A stretch of 64,000 bases of DNA from Gemmatimonadaceae bacterium (GCA_019186945.1 JABAQJ010000005.1:1-64000), one strand, 5' to 3'; positions 46,648-56,182 are shown, counted from the stretch's first letter. The notes: a model not told the origin generated them from the sequence alone. Made by a program: numbers and translations.

Positions 46648-48774
46648 TCAGCGCCGTAACTCGAGCGACTCCAGCTTGCGAGATTCGATCCACCCGTTGC
46701 GGTCGCCCCGGAGGCGAACGCGAGTCCAGGCAGTCTGCGTGCCGACAGCATGCGCCAGCTCCCCCGGTATTACTTCTGCCCCGGACTCCGCGGCGAGCGT
46801 GGGAGCGGAGCGAAGTCTGTCCCCATGGAGTACTATCGCCGCATGACGCCCCGAGAAGACGTCGTTGAGGTGCAGCCCCGCCATGCCGACCACGAGCGCG
46901 CACGCAGCAAGGCCAGCAGCCGCCTGCCGCCTAACGGGGCGTGACGGCGCCGTCGCCAGCGTACCCCACGCGCCGAACCAGAGGAGCGCACCGATGCCCG
47001 CCAGGAACGAAAGAGGAATCGCGGGAACGTCGCCGAAGACGCTGCTGTCGAATCCCGGTGTCGACTCAAGGTAGCCCCGGACGTCTTCCGCCAGGGGATC
47101 CAGACGCAACGCACGCTGCCAATTCGCGGCTGCTGACGCCGTGTCGCCCATCTGCCATGCGACCGAACCGGCGTTCGCCCACGCGTCCGCAGCACGTGGA
47201 TGTTGCCGAGCAACGTTCTCGAAGAGCGCGCGGGCACGACCGAGATCGCGCGCGTCGTAGGCCGCAACGGCGGTCTGGAACTCCGTGGCCGAATCGGCCG
47301 CGATGGAGACTCCGGCGCCGGTGGCGACGAGCGCCATGCCCACGAACACCGACGAATGAAGGCGAAGCGGTATTCGCGGGATTTCTTCCCGCGGTAGTGC
47401 CTCGTCGTCGATAGCCTGGAGAAGGCGATGGGCCCTGATGCCGCGATCGGTCGGCGGCGCCGGAGACCGACCGAACACAGAGGCATCCATCTCGGCCAGC
47501 AGTCGCGACGCATCGGCCGCTGTTTCTGGGGAGACCCCCGCGCGCCGCAGGATGCGCGCGAGACGAACGTGGTTCGAGAGAAAACTGCCGGAGCCAGGTA
47601 TGCGGTCCGCGAGCGCCCGCGCATAGTCGCGCCGAAGCGCGCTGGGATCGACGCTGCCACTGGCCACCATCGCGGCAATTCGCGCCACAGGAGACTCGGC
47701 AGGGTTGCTGCTCGGCCGGCGCCGCATCGCCAGCAGCAACGCTGGAAGGGGCGCGAGCGCAATCGACATCCAGTACCACATCGACGCAGACAGCGGACGC
47801 GAGGCGTCTCCCGAATACGCGCGCCGTATCGGAAGCAGGACCAGGGAATCCGCGACAGTGCCAGCCGTGACAGGAACACCGCTAGGCGCAATCGTGACGG
47901 CAATCGACGCCGACGACGCAGTTCGATACTCCTCGATGTACGGGTCGAAGTACACATACGCGATCGCTGGAACAGTCAGGATGCCGTCGCGGCGGGGCGT
48001 AAGCAGGTAGTCGAACTCCTTGCGCCCGCGAACGAGGGCTCCGCTGGTATCCACTCTCGTCCGTTCGGCGCCGGCGACGGCATCTCCCCAGTTGAGCGAG
48101 ACGAGCGGAGGCGGCGCGAGCGAAACGTTGCCGATCCCCGAGACCGTCAGGGTGAGGAGCAGCGGGTCGCCCACGCGGCCGGAGCGATTCTCGATCCGCG
48201 CATCGAGCGCCAACTGGCCGACGGCGCCGCTGTAGTCCCGGGGGCGGCCTGCCGTCGGCGGTTCAAGTACGTCCAGAGTCGACGCCTGCGTCCGTTCGGT
48301 GTGAGTCTCTTCCCTGCTGAAGAACGACGTGGAGAGCGGCAAAGCATAGTTCAGCTTCGCTGGCGGGATCTCGAGCGCGCCCGCTGCAAGCGGGAAAAGA
48401 GCGCGCCGGAAGACGTGGACTTCGTAGCGCTGGCCGTCAACGATCCGCGCCGGGACGGTCGCAGGCGCCCCCAGATCGTACGCCAGCATGGTGCGCATCT
48501 CTGGCGGGATGAACTCCGGATTGCGGCGCATGCGTGAGCGCGTTTCATCGCTCAGAAACACGCCAACTTCGTACGTCGCCTGCTGCCCAACGTATACTCG
48601 CCCGGGCACCACGTGCGAGCGCACGGCGATGTCCTCACGCCCCGTGAGCGATGCCGCTTCGACAATGGAAACGTATGAGTGGGTTCGACCGGAATCGCTG
48701 ACCGCTGCGCGTTGCGCAGACAGCCTGACAGGGGTCACAAGGAACCAGATGAACAGCACTCCCAGCCATCGCAT
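46648..48774 (-). CDS. BatD/BatE-like aerotolerance protein, fused
   Basis: 708 residues. A signal sequence (LFIWFLVTPVRLSAQ) precedes a BatD-like region (about 30-330) with repeated beta domains (VYVGQQATYEVGVFLSDETRSR; TLTVSGIGNVSLAPPP). A membrane segment (SMWYWMSIALAPLPALLLAM, about 341-360) separates it from a cytoplasmic part and TPR repeats (AVAAYDARDLGRARALFENV; WQRALRLDP, about 490-570). Two more membrane segments and a C-terminal SH3-like domain (LAAESGAEVIPGELAHAVG) follow. This combines BatD and BatE, two adjacent genes in Bacteroides. The Bat cluster is linked to stress and aerotolerance; mechanism not defined. Confidence 0.75.
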   Translation of the reverse strand: MRWLGVLFIWFLVTPVRLSAQRAAVSDSGRTHSYVSIVEAASLTGREDIAVRSHVVPGRVYVGQQATYEVGVFLSDETRSRMRRNPEFIPPEMRTMLAYDLGAPATVPARIVDGQRYEVHVFRRALFPLAAGALEIPPAKLNYALPLSTSFFSREETHTERTQASTLDVLEPPTAGRPRDYSGAVGQLALDARIENRSGRVGDPLLLTLTVSGIGNVSLAPPPLVSLNWGDAVAGAERTRVDTSGALVRGRKEFDYLLTPRRDGILTVPAIAYVYFDPYIEEYRTASSASIAVTIAPSGVPVTAGTVADSLVLLPIRRAYSGDASRPLSASMWYWMSIALAPLPALLLAMRRRPSSNPAESPVARIAAMVASGSVDPSALRRDYARALADRIPGSGSFLSNHVRLARILRRAGVSPETAADASRLLAEMDASVFGRSPAPPTDRGIRAHRLLQAIDDEALPREEIPRIPLRLHSSVFVGMALVATGAGVSIAADSATEFQTAVAAYDARDLGRARALFENVARQHPRAADAWANAGSVAWQMGDTASAAANWQRALRLDPLAEDVRGYLESTPGFDSSVFGDVPAIPLSFLAGIGALLWFGAWGTLATAPSRPVRRQAAAGLAACALVVGMAGLHLNDVFSGRHAAIVLHGDRLRSAPTLAAESGAEVIPGELAHAVGTQTAWTRVRLRGDRNGWIESRKLESLELRR

Positions 48775-50438
48775 TACCAGTCGCGTCCTCCACGCGGCGG
48801 CGGGCGGGTTTGTCGCTGCTTCTTCCCCTGCACCCCGCGTTCGTCACGTGCGGCGCTATTGAGCAGCTGCTCGGCTTGCCGCTGACCCAGTCCCCCGGAC
48901 GGCCTGTCGCTCTGCGTGTCGTCCGGAAGCTGGGAACTGCTCGAACTCGCTCGTCCACCCCCACCTCCGCCTCCACCATCCTCCTTCTGCTTCTGGAGCG
49001 CGAGCTCGTAGTTCCATTTCGCATCCAGATGTCCGGAGCGCATCAGCAGAGCACGCTTGTATGCATCGAGAGCTCCATCGAGGTCGCCGCGCGTCGAATC
49101 CGCACCTTGCGCGCCGTTCAGGCCTCGCTTGAGCCGAGCAAGGCCGTAGTTGAACAGCGCGCGGAAGCGGAGTTCGTCGGGCTGCGGGTGCACCGCCCGC
49201 TCCAGTGGCTCGGCCGCGGCGCGGTCGGAATCGGCGGCGACGAGAGCGGTCCCGAAGTTGTACAGGCTTCGCGCGTCTGCCCGCGGAGACGCGGCTGCCG
49301 GCCGATAGAGAGCTATGGCGGCACCGAAGTTTTTCGAGCGAAACGCACGCGCCGCGACGGCCTCGGGTTCGTTCCGCCATACGCAGCCCTGCAGGAGCAT
49401 CAACGCGACCACAGCTGCAGCGGCTGCCGGGCGTCTGCCGGAGCGATCGGACCACCACGTATCGAACAAGAGGAGAACGAATGCTGGTATGAGAAATAGC
49501 TGGAAGCGACGTGTGTACTCGCGTCCACTCTGCATCGTACGTCCCGTGGCCTTCAGCGCTCGGAGCGCCTGGCGGATGCGCGTTGCTTTGTCCGATTCGC
49601 CAGCGTCGATGAAGGTGCCGTGCGATTCGTCGGCGGCCGCGCGGAGCGTCAGCGGATTGTAGCGCGTGATGACGATCTGGCCTGCCTCATCCCGTTTGGG
49701 AACGACTCTATCGTCCTCGCGTATCGGGATCGTGCTGCCCTTCGTCGTGCCAAAGCCCACGGCGATGATCGGGATGCCGGCCTCACCGGAACGACGCGCT
49801 GCATTCGCGATATCCGATTCCGGCTCGAACGCCTCGCCGTCGCTCATCAGGATCACGGCGCGGTCGCCGCCGCCTTGGGTGGCTTCGAGAAGGTCAACGC
49901 CTTGCGAGATCGTGCGGGCGAGCGAACTGCCGGCCTGGCCCACGATAGACGGGTCGAGGTTGTCGAGGAAGAGCTCGAGGGCGCCGTCGTCGACGGTCAG
50001 CGGCGTGAGGATATAGCTTCGTCCGGCAAATGCCAGCAACGCGATTCGATCACCGGTGGCCTGTGCACGGAAACGACGCACCTCCTGCTTCATACGTTCC
50101 AGACGATTCGGCCGTTCGTCTGTCGCGAGCATGGAAAGCGAGGCATCGAGGGCAAGCACGATGTCGAGTCCCTCGCCGCGGACAAGAGTCTGTTCTTCGC
50201 CCCAACGAGGGCCAGCGAGTGCGATCAGCGCGAAGATGGCCGCACCAGCCAGGCGCCAGGCGCGCCCGGCCGGACCTCGCCACACGATTTCCGGGACCAG
50301 GCGGTAAAGCAGGTTTTCGGCACCGAACGTCGTCAGGCGCCGCAGTCTTCGCCGCCAGCCCAAAACGACCAGAGCCGCCACCGTGATGGCCAGGACGAGG
50401 GCAACAGGAATGAACCACGGCCAGTCGATCCTAAGCAT
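48774..50438 (-). CDS. BatA/B-like VWA protein fused to a TPR domain (BatC-like)
   Basis: 554 residues from ATG 50438 (TGATG overlap with the previous stop). Two membrane segments frame a VWA domain with an intact MIDAS: DIVLALDASLSM (D-x-S-x-S), GSSLARTIS and LMSDGEAF. A further membrane segment is followed by AVVALMLLQGC, a lipobox-like sequence in mid-protein, and then TPR repeats (AFRSKNFGAAIALYR; FNYGLARLKRG; AYKRALLMRSGHLDAKWNYELAL) and a Gly/Ser/Arg-rich tail. The arrangement looks like a VWA protein fused to BatC. It ends overlapping the next gene as TAATG. Confidence 0.8.
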   Translation of the reverse strand: MLRIDWPWFIPVALVLAITVAALVVLGWRRRLRRLTTFGAENLLYRLVPEIVWRGPAGRAWRLAGAAIFALIALAGPRWGEEQTLVRGEGLDIVLALDASLSMLATDERPNRLERMKQEVRRFRAQATGDRIALLAFAGRSYILTPLTVDDGALELFLDNLDPSIVGQAGSSLARTISQGVDLLEATQGGGDRAVILMSDGEAFEPESDIANAARRSGEAGIPIIAVGFGTTKGSTIPIREDDRVVPKRDEAGQIVITRYNPLTLRAAADESHGTFIDAGESDKATRIRQALRALKATGRTMQSGREYTRRFQLFLIPAFVLLLFDTWWSDRSGRRPAAAAAVVALMLLQGCVWRNEPEAVAARAFRSKNFGAAIALYRPAAASPRADARSLYNFGTALVAADSDRAAAEPLERAVHPQPDELRFRALFNYGLARLKRGLNGAQGADSTRGDLDGALDAYKRALLMRSGHLDAKWNYELALQKQKEDGGGGGGGGRASSSSSQLPDDTQSDRPSGGLGQRQAEQLLNSAARDERGVQGKKQRQTRPPPRGGRDW

Positions 50439-51349
50439 CAGGCGGCCTTTCCTGGCGTCACCGGTGGCGCGTGCCGAGCGGCATCGATCGAACGCACCAT
50501 GTTTCGGGCCTCCTTGCCGAGCGTGGCGGCCCGCTCGACCGAAATCGACCGCCGGGCGAACTTGACCATGTCCACTTCGGCGAGCATGGCGGCAAGCGCA
50601 TTCACCGGAACGATAGACTCCTCGCGTACCGCCACCAGCAGTTCCGTGCTTGTGAGAGATGTCCGCGCCAGTGGTACGACGCCCGCGAGATAGTCGCGGA
50701 GGACCTCGACGACCAGCGCTGCATAGCGCGCACGCTCTCCCGCCGGCAGCAAGCCCAATCGGTCGATTCGGTCGAACGCGCGCTCCGCCAGCAGCAACGG
50801 GTCCGTGACGAGCGCGGGCCTGCGGCGGTGCCGCCGCCACCACAGCCAGGTTAGCAGGAGGAGCGCCAGGATCGCCGAGACCAGAACGAGCCACCACCAC
50901 CATGGCGGTGGCACATCGAGTACGTCCCGAGGCGGTTTGGGAATGTGTTGTGAAGAGTCCGCAGGAAGAACCGACCGAACGTGTATGGCGACGTTCCGCA
51001 TCACCAAACGCCGCTCGCCGCTCGCATCGCGCACCAGTATGTCCGAAAGGACGATCGGCAGGCGCCCGGTATCCCAGGCTGCCAGTCGGTACGTGGCAGT
51101 CTGTTCGACAAGCGTTGTATCCGCTGACGGTTGAACGACCACAGGATCCAGGGCTTCGACTTTTCCGCCCGAATCCAGCGCCGTCGGGAACTCGATCGTC
51201 GCACCGCGAGGCGCCCGGACGCGAACGAGGAGCCGAAACGGATCGCCAACAGTTACCGTTTCCGGGCGGACGACCGCACTCGCCTGCGCCGGCTGGGTTG
51301 TCGCGGACGCCTGCACCGCAGAGAACGCGATTGCGAGGAGCAGGCTCAC
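50438..51349 (-). CDS. BatD-like beta domain with membrane anchor and DUF4381-like tail
   Basis: 303 residues from GTG 51349. Signal sequence (LLLAIAFSAVQASA), a BatD-like beta domain (VTVGDPFRLLVRVRAPRGATIEFP and FPTALDSGG), a strong membrane segment (PPWWWWLVLVSAILALLLLTWLWW, about 148-171), then a helical cytoplasmic region (PLLLAERAFDRIDRLGLL; YAALVVEVLRDYLAGV). It sits between the DUF58 and VWA genes, where other Bat clusters have a DUF4381 protein. The role is inferred from position only. Confidence 0.65.
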   Translation of the reverse strand: MSLLLAIAFSAVQASATTQPAQASAVVRPETVTVGDPFRLLVRVRAPRGATIEFPTALDSGGKVEALDPVVVQPSADTTLVEQTATYRLAAWDTGRLPIVLSDILVRDASGERRLVMRNVAIHVRSVLPADSSQHIPKPPRDVLDVPPPWWWWLVLVSAILALLLLTWLWWRRHRRRPALVTDPLLLAERAFDRIDRLGLLPAGERARYAALVVEVLRDYLAGVVPLARTSLTSTELLVAVREESIVPVNALAAMLAEVDMVKFARRSISVERAATLGKEARNMVRSIDAARHAPPVTPGKAA

Positions 51350-52290
51350 GCGTGGTGCCGCTGTCGCCGGTCGCGCATCCGGAAGAAGCGCAACAGCGGT
51401 TCGAGGTATCCCGTCGCCGTCGACATCGGGATTTCGTCTACCGACAGACGACGGAACAGAGAACGCCGGTCCTGGCGTTCGCGAGTGACTGCCGTCGCGA
51501 AGGTGGCTCGCACCCGTGCGTCGTTCGTGTCGATGTCGACGGTCGCGCCGCTTTCCGGATCCACGAACCGCGCCAGTCCAATGTTAGGCAACTCCGACTC
51601 GCTCGGATCTTCCAGCGTGGCGATGATGACGTCGTGCCGTTGGGAGAGCAGCTTCAACGGGCGATCGAGCCCTGCATCGAACGCATCGGAGATGACGAAG
51701 ACGATGGCGTGATGCCTGAGCATCCGCCGCAGGTAGTCGAGCGCCTCGGGAAGGTCCGTGCCATGACCGACGGGTTCGTGGACCAGTGCGTCGCGGACGA
51801 TGCGGAGGGCGTGACGACGACCTTTCCCGGGAGGCACGACGTGCTCGACCCGGTCGGTGAACAACAGCAGCCCGACGCGATCGTTGTTCCGAATGGCGGA
51901 CATCGCAAGCACGGCAGCGAGTTCCGATGCCATCTCGGACTTGAAGCGATTCACGGTGCCGAATCGTGCCGATCCGGAGAGGTCCACCGCCAGCATCACC
52001 GTGAGTTCACGCTCCTCGATGTAGCGCTTCACGAACGGACGACGCATTCGCGCGGTGACGTTCCAGTCGATGGAGCGCACTTCATCGCCGGCCTGGTACT
52101 CGCGCACCTCGGCGAACTCCATGCCGTGCCCCTTGAATATCGAGCGGTACTCTCCGGCGAACAGCGAGTTGACGATGCGGCGGGTACGGAGGTCGATCAG
52201 TCGCACCTGACGCAGCACTTCGGCGGGCACCGCCATGGTGCGTCGCTGTCGTGCCTCGAGCCCGGCGTCGTGGGTTGCGGCCGGCGTCAT
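51346..52290 (-). CDS. DUF58 domain protein of the Bat/MoxR cluster
   Basis: 314 residues. The DUF58 signature is GHGMEFAEVREYQAGDEVRSIDWNVTARM (about 54-82), followed by a VWA-like fold with LAVDLSGSARFG in place of DxSxS, GTDLPEALDYLRR and VFVISDAFDAG. DUF58 proteins usually pair with MoxR ATPases. It overlaps the next gene (GTGA) and lies 4 bases after moxR. Confidence 0.88.
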   Translation of the reverse strand: MTPAATHDAGLEARQRRTMAVPAEVLRQVRLIDLRTRRIVNSLFAGEYRSIFKGHGMEFAEVREYQAGDEVRSIDWNVTARMRRPFVKRYIEERELTVMLAVDLSGSARFGTVNRFKSEMASELAAVLAMSAIRNNDRVGLLLFTDRVEHVVPPGKGRRHALRIVRDALVHEPVGHGTDLPEALDYLRRMLRHHAIVFVISDAFDAGLDRPLKLLSQRHDVIIATLEDPSESELPNIGLARFVDPESGATVDIDTNDARVRATFATAVTRERQDRRSLFRRLSVDEIPMSTATGYLEPLLRFFRMRDRRQRHHA

Positions 52291-52294
52291 GTCG

Positions 52295-53311
52295 TCAGGG
52301 CGACTCGACGGCCGCCAGGATGCGAGCCACGATATCGTCGCTGGTGACGTTCTCCGCTTCCGCTTCGTACGTTGTCAGGACGCGATGACGCAGGACATCC
52401 GGCGCGATAGCCTTGACGTCGTCGGGCGTCACGTAGGTGCGACCGCGCAGGAAGGCGTGCGCGCGCGACGCCTGTGCGAGCGCTATGGTGGCGCGCGGCG
52501 AGGCTCCGAACTCGATCAGGGGAACGAGGTCCCTTAGCCGGGCTTCGGCGGGTCGGCGAGTAGCGTGGACGATGTCGACGATGTAGTCGACGATGCGTTC
52601 GTCCATGTACAGTTCCGTAATCCGATGGCGCGCGTCGAGGATTGCGCCGGGCTGTGCCACCCGGTCGATCTGGATGGGATCGCCGGATGCCATCCGACGC
52701 ATGATCTCCTTCTCCTCGTCGCGAGACGGATAGCCGACCCGCAGCTTCAACATGAACCTGTCGACCTGGGCCTCGGGAAGAGGATAGGTTCCTTCCTGTT
52801 CGATGGGGTTCTGAGTGGCGAGGACCAGAAACGGCTCTTCCAGCTTGTAGGTATGACCACCTAACGTGACCTGCTTTTCCTGCATGGCCTCCAGGAGCGC
52901 AGACTGCACCTTGGCGGGCGCGCGATTGATTTCGTCGGCGAGGACGATGTTGGCGAAGATGGGTCCCTTCTTGACCGAAAACGAACCCGTCGACTGGTCG
53001 AAGACCTGAGTGCCGACGACATCGGCGGGGAGCAGATCCGGCGTGAACTGGATGCGTTGGAACGCAGTGTTGATGCTTTCGGCGAGCGTGCGAACAGTCA
53101 GCGTCTTGGCGAGTCCCGGGACGCCCTCGAGGAGAACGTGTCCGCCACTCAGGAGGCTGATGAGGAGTCGTTCGACCATGTATTCCTGGCCAACGATCCT
53201 TTTTCCGACTTGCCGCAGCACAGCCTGGACGAGCGCCGTATCCTGTTGCGCCTGGTGTGGGATTGCCACTCGCGATTGCTCGGGCTGGAGTGTCGTGGTT
53301 ATCGGGGGCAT
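52295..53311 (-). CDS. moxR: MoxR family AAA+ ATPase
   Basis: 338 residues. Walker A EGVPGLAKTLTV (about 62-73), Walker B LADEINRAPAKVQ (about 125-137), sensor 1 LATQNPIEQEGTYPLPEAQVDRFML and a C-terminal lid domain (EFGASPRATIALAQAS, AIAPDVLRHRV). MoxR proteins act as chaperones that mature metal-binding VWA proteins; the DUF58 and VWA genes downstream are the likely clients. A CGTTAGG heptamer lies at TLGGHTYK. The start may be the ATG at 53311, close to the rluB 3' end. Confidence 0.92.
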   Translation of the reverse strand: MPPITTTLQPEQSRVAIPHQAQQDTALVQAVLRQVGKRIVGQEYMVERLLISLLSGGHVLLEGVPGLAKTLTVRTLAESINTAFQRIQFTPDLLPADVVGTQVFDQSTGSFSVKKGPIFANIVLADEINRAPAKVQSALLEAMQEKQVTLGGHTYKLEEPFLVLATQNPIEQEGTYPLPEAQVDRFMLKLRVGYPSRDEEKEIMRRMASGDPIQIDRVAQPGAILDARHRITELYMDERIVDYIVDIVHATRRPAEARLRDLVPLIEFGASPRATIALAQASRAHAFLRGRTYVTPDDVKAIAPDVLRHRVLTTYEAEAENVTSDDIVARILAAVESP

Positions 53312-53312
53312 C

Positions 53313-54068
53313 TTACCCCGGGTGGGCGGCGTGTTTCCGGCGGGCCTGCACGCTTACCAGCACATCGATGGCATCCCGCTCGGCGCTGGTGAGCGGTCGG
53401 GTGCGACCGGATGGCAGCGAGCCCAGTTCGACCGGTCCGAATCGCGTTCGAACCAGTCGCTCGACATCGAGACCTAACGCCCTGCAGATCCGGCGGACCT
53501 CACGCTTCCGGCCTTCTGCGAGGCCCAGTTCGAGTATCGAGTGCCCAGCCGCATCGGTCCTGGCTCGCGCCCATGAGGGCGTGGCCATTCCGTCGCCCAA
53601 CGGGACACCCTTTACGGCCTCACGGGCGGCGCGCCGTGCGTCACCACGTACCGTTGCCTCGTACACGCGCTCGACCTCGGTACTGGGATGCGTCAGGGCA
53701 TGGGCAGCGTCGCCATCGGTCGTCAGGAGCATCACTCCCTCGGTGAGGAAGTCGAGCCGCCCGACATAGGTGAGACCGGGGGAGTCCGAAACCAGATCGA
53801 ACACGGTGCGACGCCCTTCGGGGTCGTGGCGTGTCGTCATGACGCCCGCCGGCTTGTGCAGCACGATCCACGTCGCCCCATGTCGCGCGGGGATGACTGG
53901 CCGACCATCCACACGGATCGTGTCCGTCTCCGGGTCCACGACTTGGCCAACGGTGGCAACCACGCCGTTCACCGCCACGCGGCCGGCCCGCACCAGATCT
54001 TCGGCCTTCCGTCGCGATGCGATGCCCGCGCGCGCAAGCGCCCGGTGAATCCGCATCGGGCCATCCAT
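53313..54068 (-). CDS. rluB: 23S rRNA pseudouridine synthase, RluB family
   Basis: 251 residues. An N-terminal S4 domain (MRIHRALARAGIASRRKAEDLV) leads to the RsuA/RluB catalytic domain with VGRLDFLTEGVMLLT containing the catalytic Asp, VERVYEATVRG, and RKREVRRICRALGLDV. It modifies 23S rRNA (uridine 2605 in E. coli). The ATG at 54068 or the one at 54056 may be the start. It lies 2 bases after scpB, a frequent order (scpA-scpB-rluB). Confidence 0.92.
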   Translation of the reverse strand: MDGPMRIHRALARAGIASRRKAEDLVRAGRVAVNGVVATVGQVVDPETDTIRVDGRPVIPARHGATWIVLHKPAGVMTTRHDPEGRRTVFDLVSDSPGLTYVGRLDFLTEGVMLLTTDGDAAHALTHPSTEVERVYEATVRGDARRAAREAVKGVPLGDGMATPSWARARTDAAGHSILELGLAEGRKREVRRICRALGLDVERLVRTRFGPVELGSLPSGRTRPLTSAERDAIDVLVSVQARRKHAAHPG

Positions 54069-54070
54069 GG

Positions 54071-54613
54071 TCAGACCGGTTTCGATTCCGGACGAAGCGC
54101 CACCGCGAGTTCCTCGGCCCGCGGCAGCTCCTCGAGGTGCCGGAGCGCGAACTGCTCGAGGAAGAGCGGTGTGGTACCGTACATCAGGGGGCGACCGATG
54201 CCTTCGCCGCGCGCCACGACGTCGATCAGGCCCCTCTCGTGCAGCGACTTGATGATCGCGCCGCAGTTCACGCCACGGATTTCCTCGATCTCTGCCCTGC
54301 CTAACGGCTGCCGGTACGCGATGATCGCCAGTGCCTCGAGCGCGGCGGCAGACAGCCGGTGCGGGCGCACCGCCAGCTGGGCGCGTTCGATCGCCTCCGT
54401 GTACTCGGCACGAGTGAGGATCTGCCAGCCCTCTCCGAGTTCGACCAGGTCGACACCGTGTCCATTCACTTCATACGTCTCCCGGATCTCGTCCAGCGCC
54501 GATCGAACGCCTGCCCTGGACGCGTCGGGATCGAGAGCGGACAGTTCTTCCATGGAGATCGGACGGTTGCTGGCGAACAGCGCAGCCTCAAGCAGCCTGG
54601 CTAGGGGACTCAC
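54071..54613 (-). CDS. scpB: Segregation and condensation protein B
   Basis: 180 residues of the two-winged-helix ScpB family: LARLLEAALFASNRPISMEEL, EYTEAIERAQLAVRPHRLSAAALEALAIIAYRQPLGRAEIEEIRGV, and MYGTTPLFLEQFAL. With ScpA it bridges SMC to condense the chromosome. The start overlaps the scpA stop by 26 bases. A CGTTAGG heptamer encodes QPLGRA. Confidence 0.93.
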   Translation of the reverse strand: MSPLARLLEAALFASNRPISMEELSALDPDASRAGVRSALDEIRETYEVNGHGVDLVELGEGWQILTRAEYTEAIERAQLAVRPHRLSAAALEALAIIAYRQPLGRAEIEEIRGVNCGAIIKSLHERGLIDVVARGEGIGRPLMYGTTPLFLEQFALRHLEELPRAEELAVALRPESKPV

Positions 54614-55319
54614 GAGTTATCAGGACAGAAGCGAAAGGAGTACGCTGACGCAGCTTCAACTCGCCGCGGCGCGCCAGTTCGAGCAGGGCCAGCAGCGTCG
54701 ATAGCACTTCCCATGGCTCCGCTGTCGGCCGGAGGATGTCGTTCCACCGAGTGCGCTCGCGCATGGAGAGCACATCGCGCACCAGGTTGATCATCCCGTC
54801 GACATCGATCGGCCGCGGAATGACATCATGCATGTCCGGCTCGGCCGTGACGCGGAGCACGCGGTCGACCGCCGCCAGCAGTTCGGCGAGCGAGAGCGCC
54901 AGGGGCGCCGGCGGTGGCTCAACCACCGACTGGGGCAGGAAAGACCGGGCAAAACGCGCGCGCCGCTCCTCCGCCATCCGTTCGAGGACATCGGCGACTT
55001 CCCGGATCTGCTGGTACTCGAGCAACCGCCGGACGAGTTCCGCACGTGGATCCTCCCATGCGCTGTCGTCTTCCGATCTGGGGAGGAGCATCTGCGCCTT
55101 GATGCGGAGGAGCCGAGCCGCCATCTCCAGGTAGTCCGCGGCCTGGTCAAGGCCCAGCGATCCGATGCGCTGCAGAAACTGATCGGCTATCCGCGAGATC
55201 GGAATGTCGTAGATGTCGACTTTCTCGTCGCGAATAAGGCCCAGGAGCAGATCCAACGGCCCCGAGAACTGCTTCAGCTCGACGACGAACGGCGACACGG
55301 AGTCGAGACTGGCCGACAT
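54588..55319 (-). CDS. scpA: Segregation and condensation protein A
   Basis: 243 residues from ATG 55319, giving FVVELKQFSGPLDLLLGLIRDEKVDIYDIPI, the kleisin N-terminus. YLEMAARLLRIKAQMLLP and the C-terminal winged-helix region (EVLSTLLALLELARRGELKL) match ScpA, which closes the SMC ring. The ATG overlaps the stop of the metalloprotease gene (TGATG). The long in-frame extension upstream is antisense-like and not used. Confidence 0.93.
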   Translation of the reverse strand: MSASLDSVSPFVVELKQFSGPLDLLLGLIRDEKVDIYDIPISRIADQFLQRIGSLGLDQAADYLEMAARLLRIKAQMLLPRSEDDSAWEDPRAELVRRLLEYQQIREVADVLERMAEERRARFARSFLPQSVVEPPPAPLALSLAELLAAVDRVLRVTAEPDMHDVIPRPIDVDGMINLVRDVLSMRERTRWNDILRPTAEPWEVLSTLLALLELARRGELKLRQRTPFASVLITRESPSQAA

Positions 55320-56020
55320 CAGAGGCCGACCGTGAACGGCGATGACAGCACGAAGGGCGCGGTAAGCGTGCGCGCGAGATTGTACAACACCACGACCGGC
55401 GTCATCCAGAAATTGAACAAGGGTTCGCCGATCCGCGTCCCGATCAGCAGAACGAGAAAGAGAATCCCGAAGCGACCGAGTTGCTGGTATCGGAGCGCCC
55501 ACGCCGGTGGGAGCAGATATTTCATCACGTGCGATCCGTCGAGCGGCGGGATCGGCAGCAGGTTGAACACCGCGAGGACCAGATTGAAAATGATAGCGCG
55601 ATCGAGCATCAATTGAAGGATAGCGACCGAATCGTTTGCGGCCACGACGGCTCGGCCGATCACCCCGAAACCAGCGAGGAGCGCGGCACAGAGGACGGTC
55701 AGCACCAGATTCGTCACGATGCCCGCGAGCGACACGATGATGTCGCCGCGACGATAGTTGCGGTAATTCCCGGGAACGACCGGGACCGGTTTGGCTCCGC
55801 CGAAGATGAAGCTCCCACCAGAACCGAAGAACGTGAGCAGGGGGAGTAGAACCGTCATGAACGGATCGATGTGCTTCAGCGGATTCCACGTCAGGCGACC
55901 GAGGCGCTCGGCTGTGTGGTCCCCCTGCCGTTTGGCCGCCCAGCCGTGCGCGTACTCGTGCGCCACCATCGAGAAGAGGATGACCGGAGCCAGGAGCAGG
56001 AACTTTTCGAAGTTTTCCAA
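55319..56020 (-). CDS. Site-2 protease family (M50) membrane metalloprotease
   Basis: About 233 residues with five to six membrane segments. HEYAH (HExxH) lies in the first segment region, near residue 20, with ILFSMVAHEYAHGWAAKRQGDHTAERLGRLTWNP, and the second metal motif is NLLPIPPLDGSHVM. The group is the FtsH-like small M50 family (YwhC/YdjM-like) of unknown substrate, inner membrane. The start is uncertain: no ATG suits the family, and I use TTG 56020, with no good ribosome-binding site. A start further upstream would run into the divergent rpsT promoter. Confidence 0.8.
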   Translation of the reverse strand: MENFEKFLLLAPVILFSMVAHEYAHGWAAKRQGDHTAERLGRLTWNPLKHIDPFMTVLLPLLTFFGSGGSFIFGGAKPVPVVPGNYRNYRRGDIIVSLAGIVTNLVLTVLCAALLAGFGVIGRAVVAANDSVAILQLMLDRAIIFNLVLAVFNLLPIPPLDGSHVMKYLLPPAWALRYQQLGRFGILFLVLLIGTRIGEPLFNFWMTPVVVLYNLARTLTAPFVLSSPFTVGL

Positions 56021-56108
56021 GTGGTCGCTGCGGGCTGAGGCGCGGCGCGGTGCGCCGAAGGGGGCAAGGTAGCGGAGTGGAAAAGGAGAGTCAAAGAACC
56101 CCGCTTGC

Positions 56109-56137
56109 TTGACATGGTGTCGCGACCCACGTAGGTT
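56109..56137 (+). promoter_or_regulatory. rpsT promoter
   Basis: TTGACA (56109-56114), a 17-base spacer and TAGGTT (56132-56137), upstream of rpsT. The -35 box is perfect and the spacing ideal. A start near 56144 leaves about 40 bases to the GTG. Confidence 0.75.
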
Positions 56138-56182
56138 CCTCGCTCGCAAGTTGCGTATTCACTTACTCTTCCGGAGTTGTTC

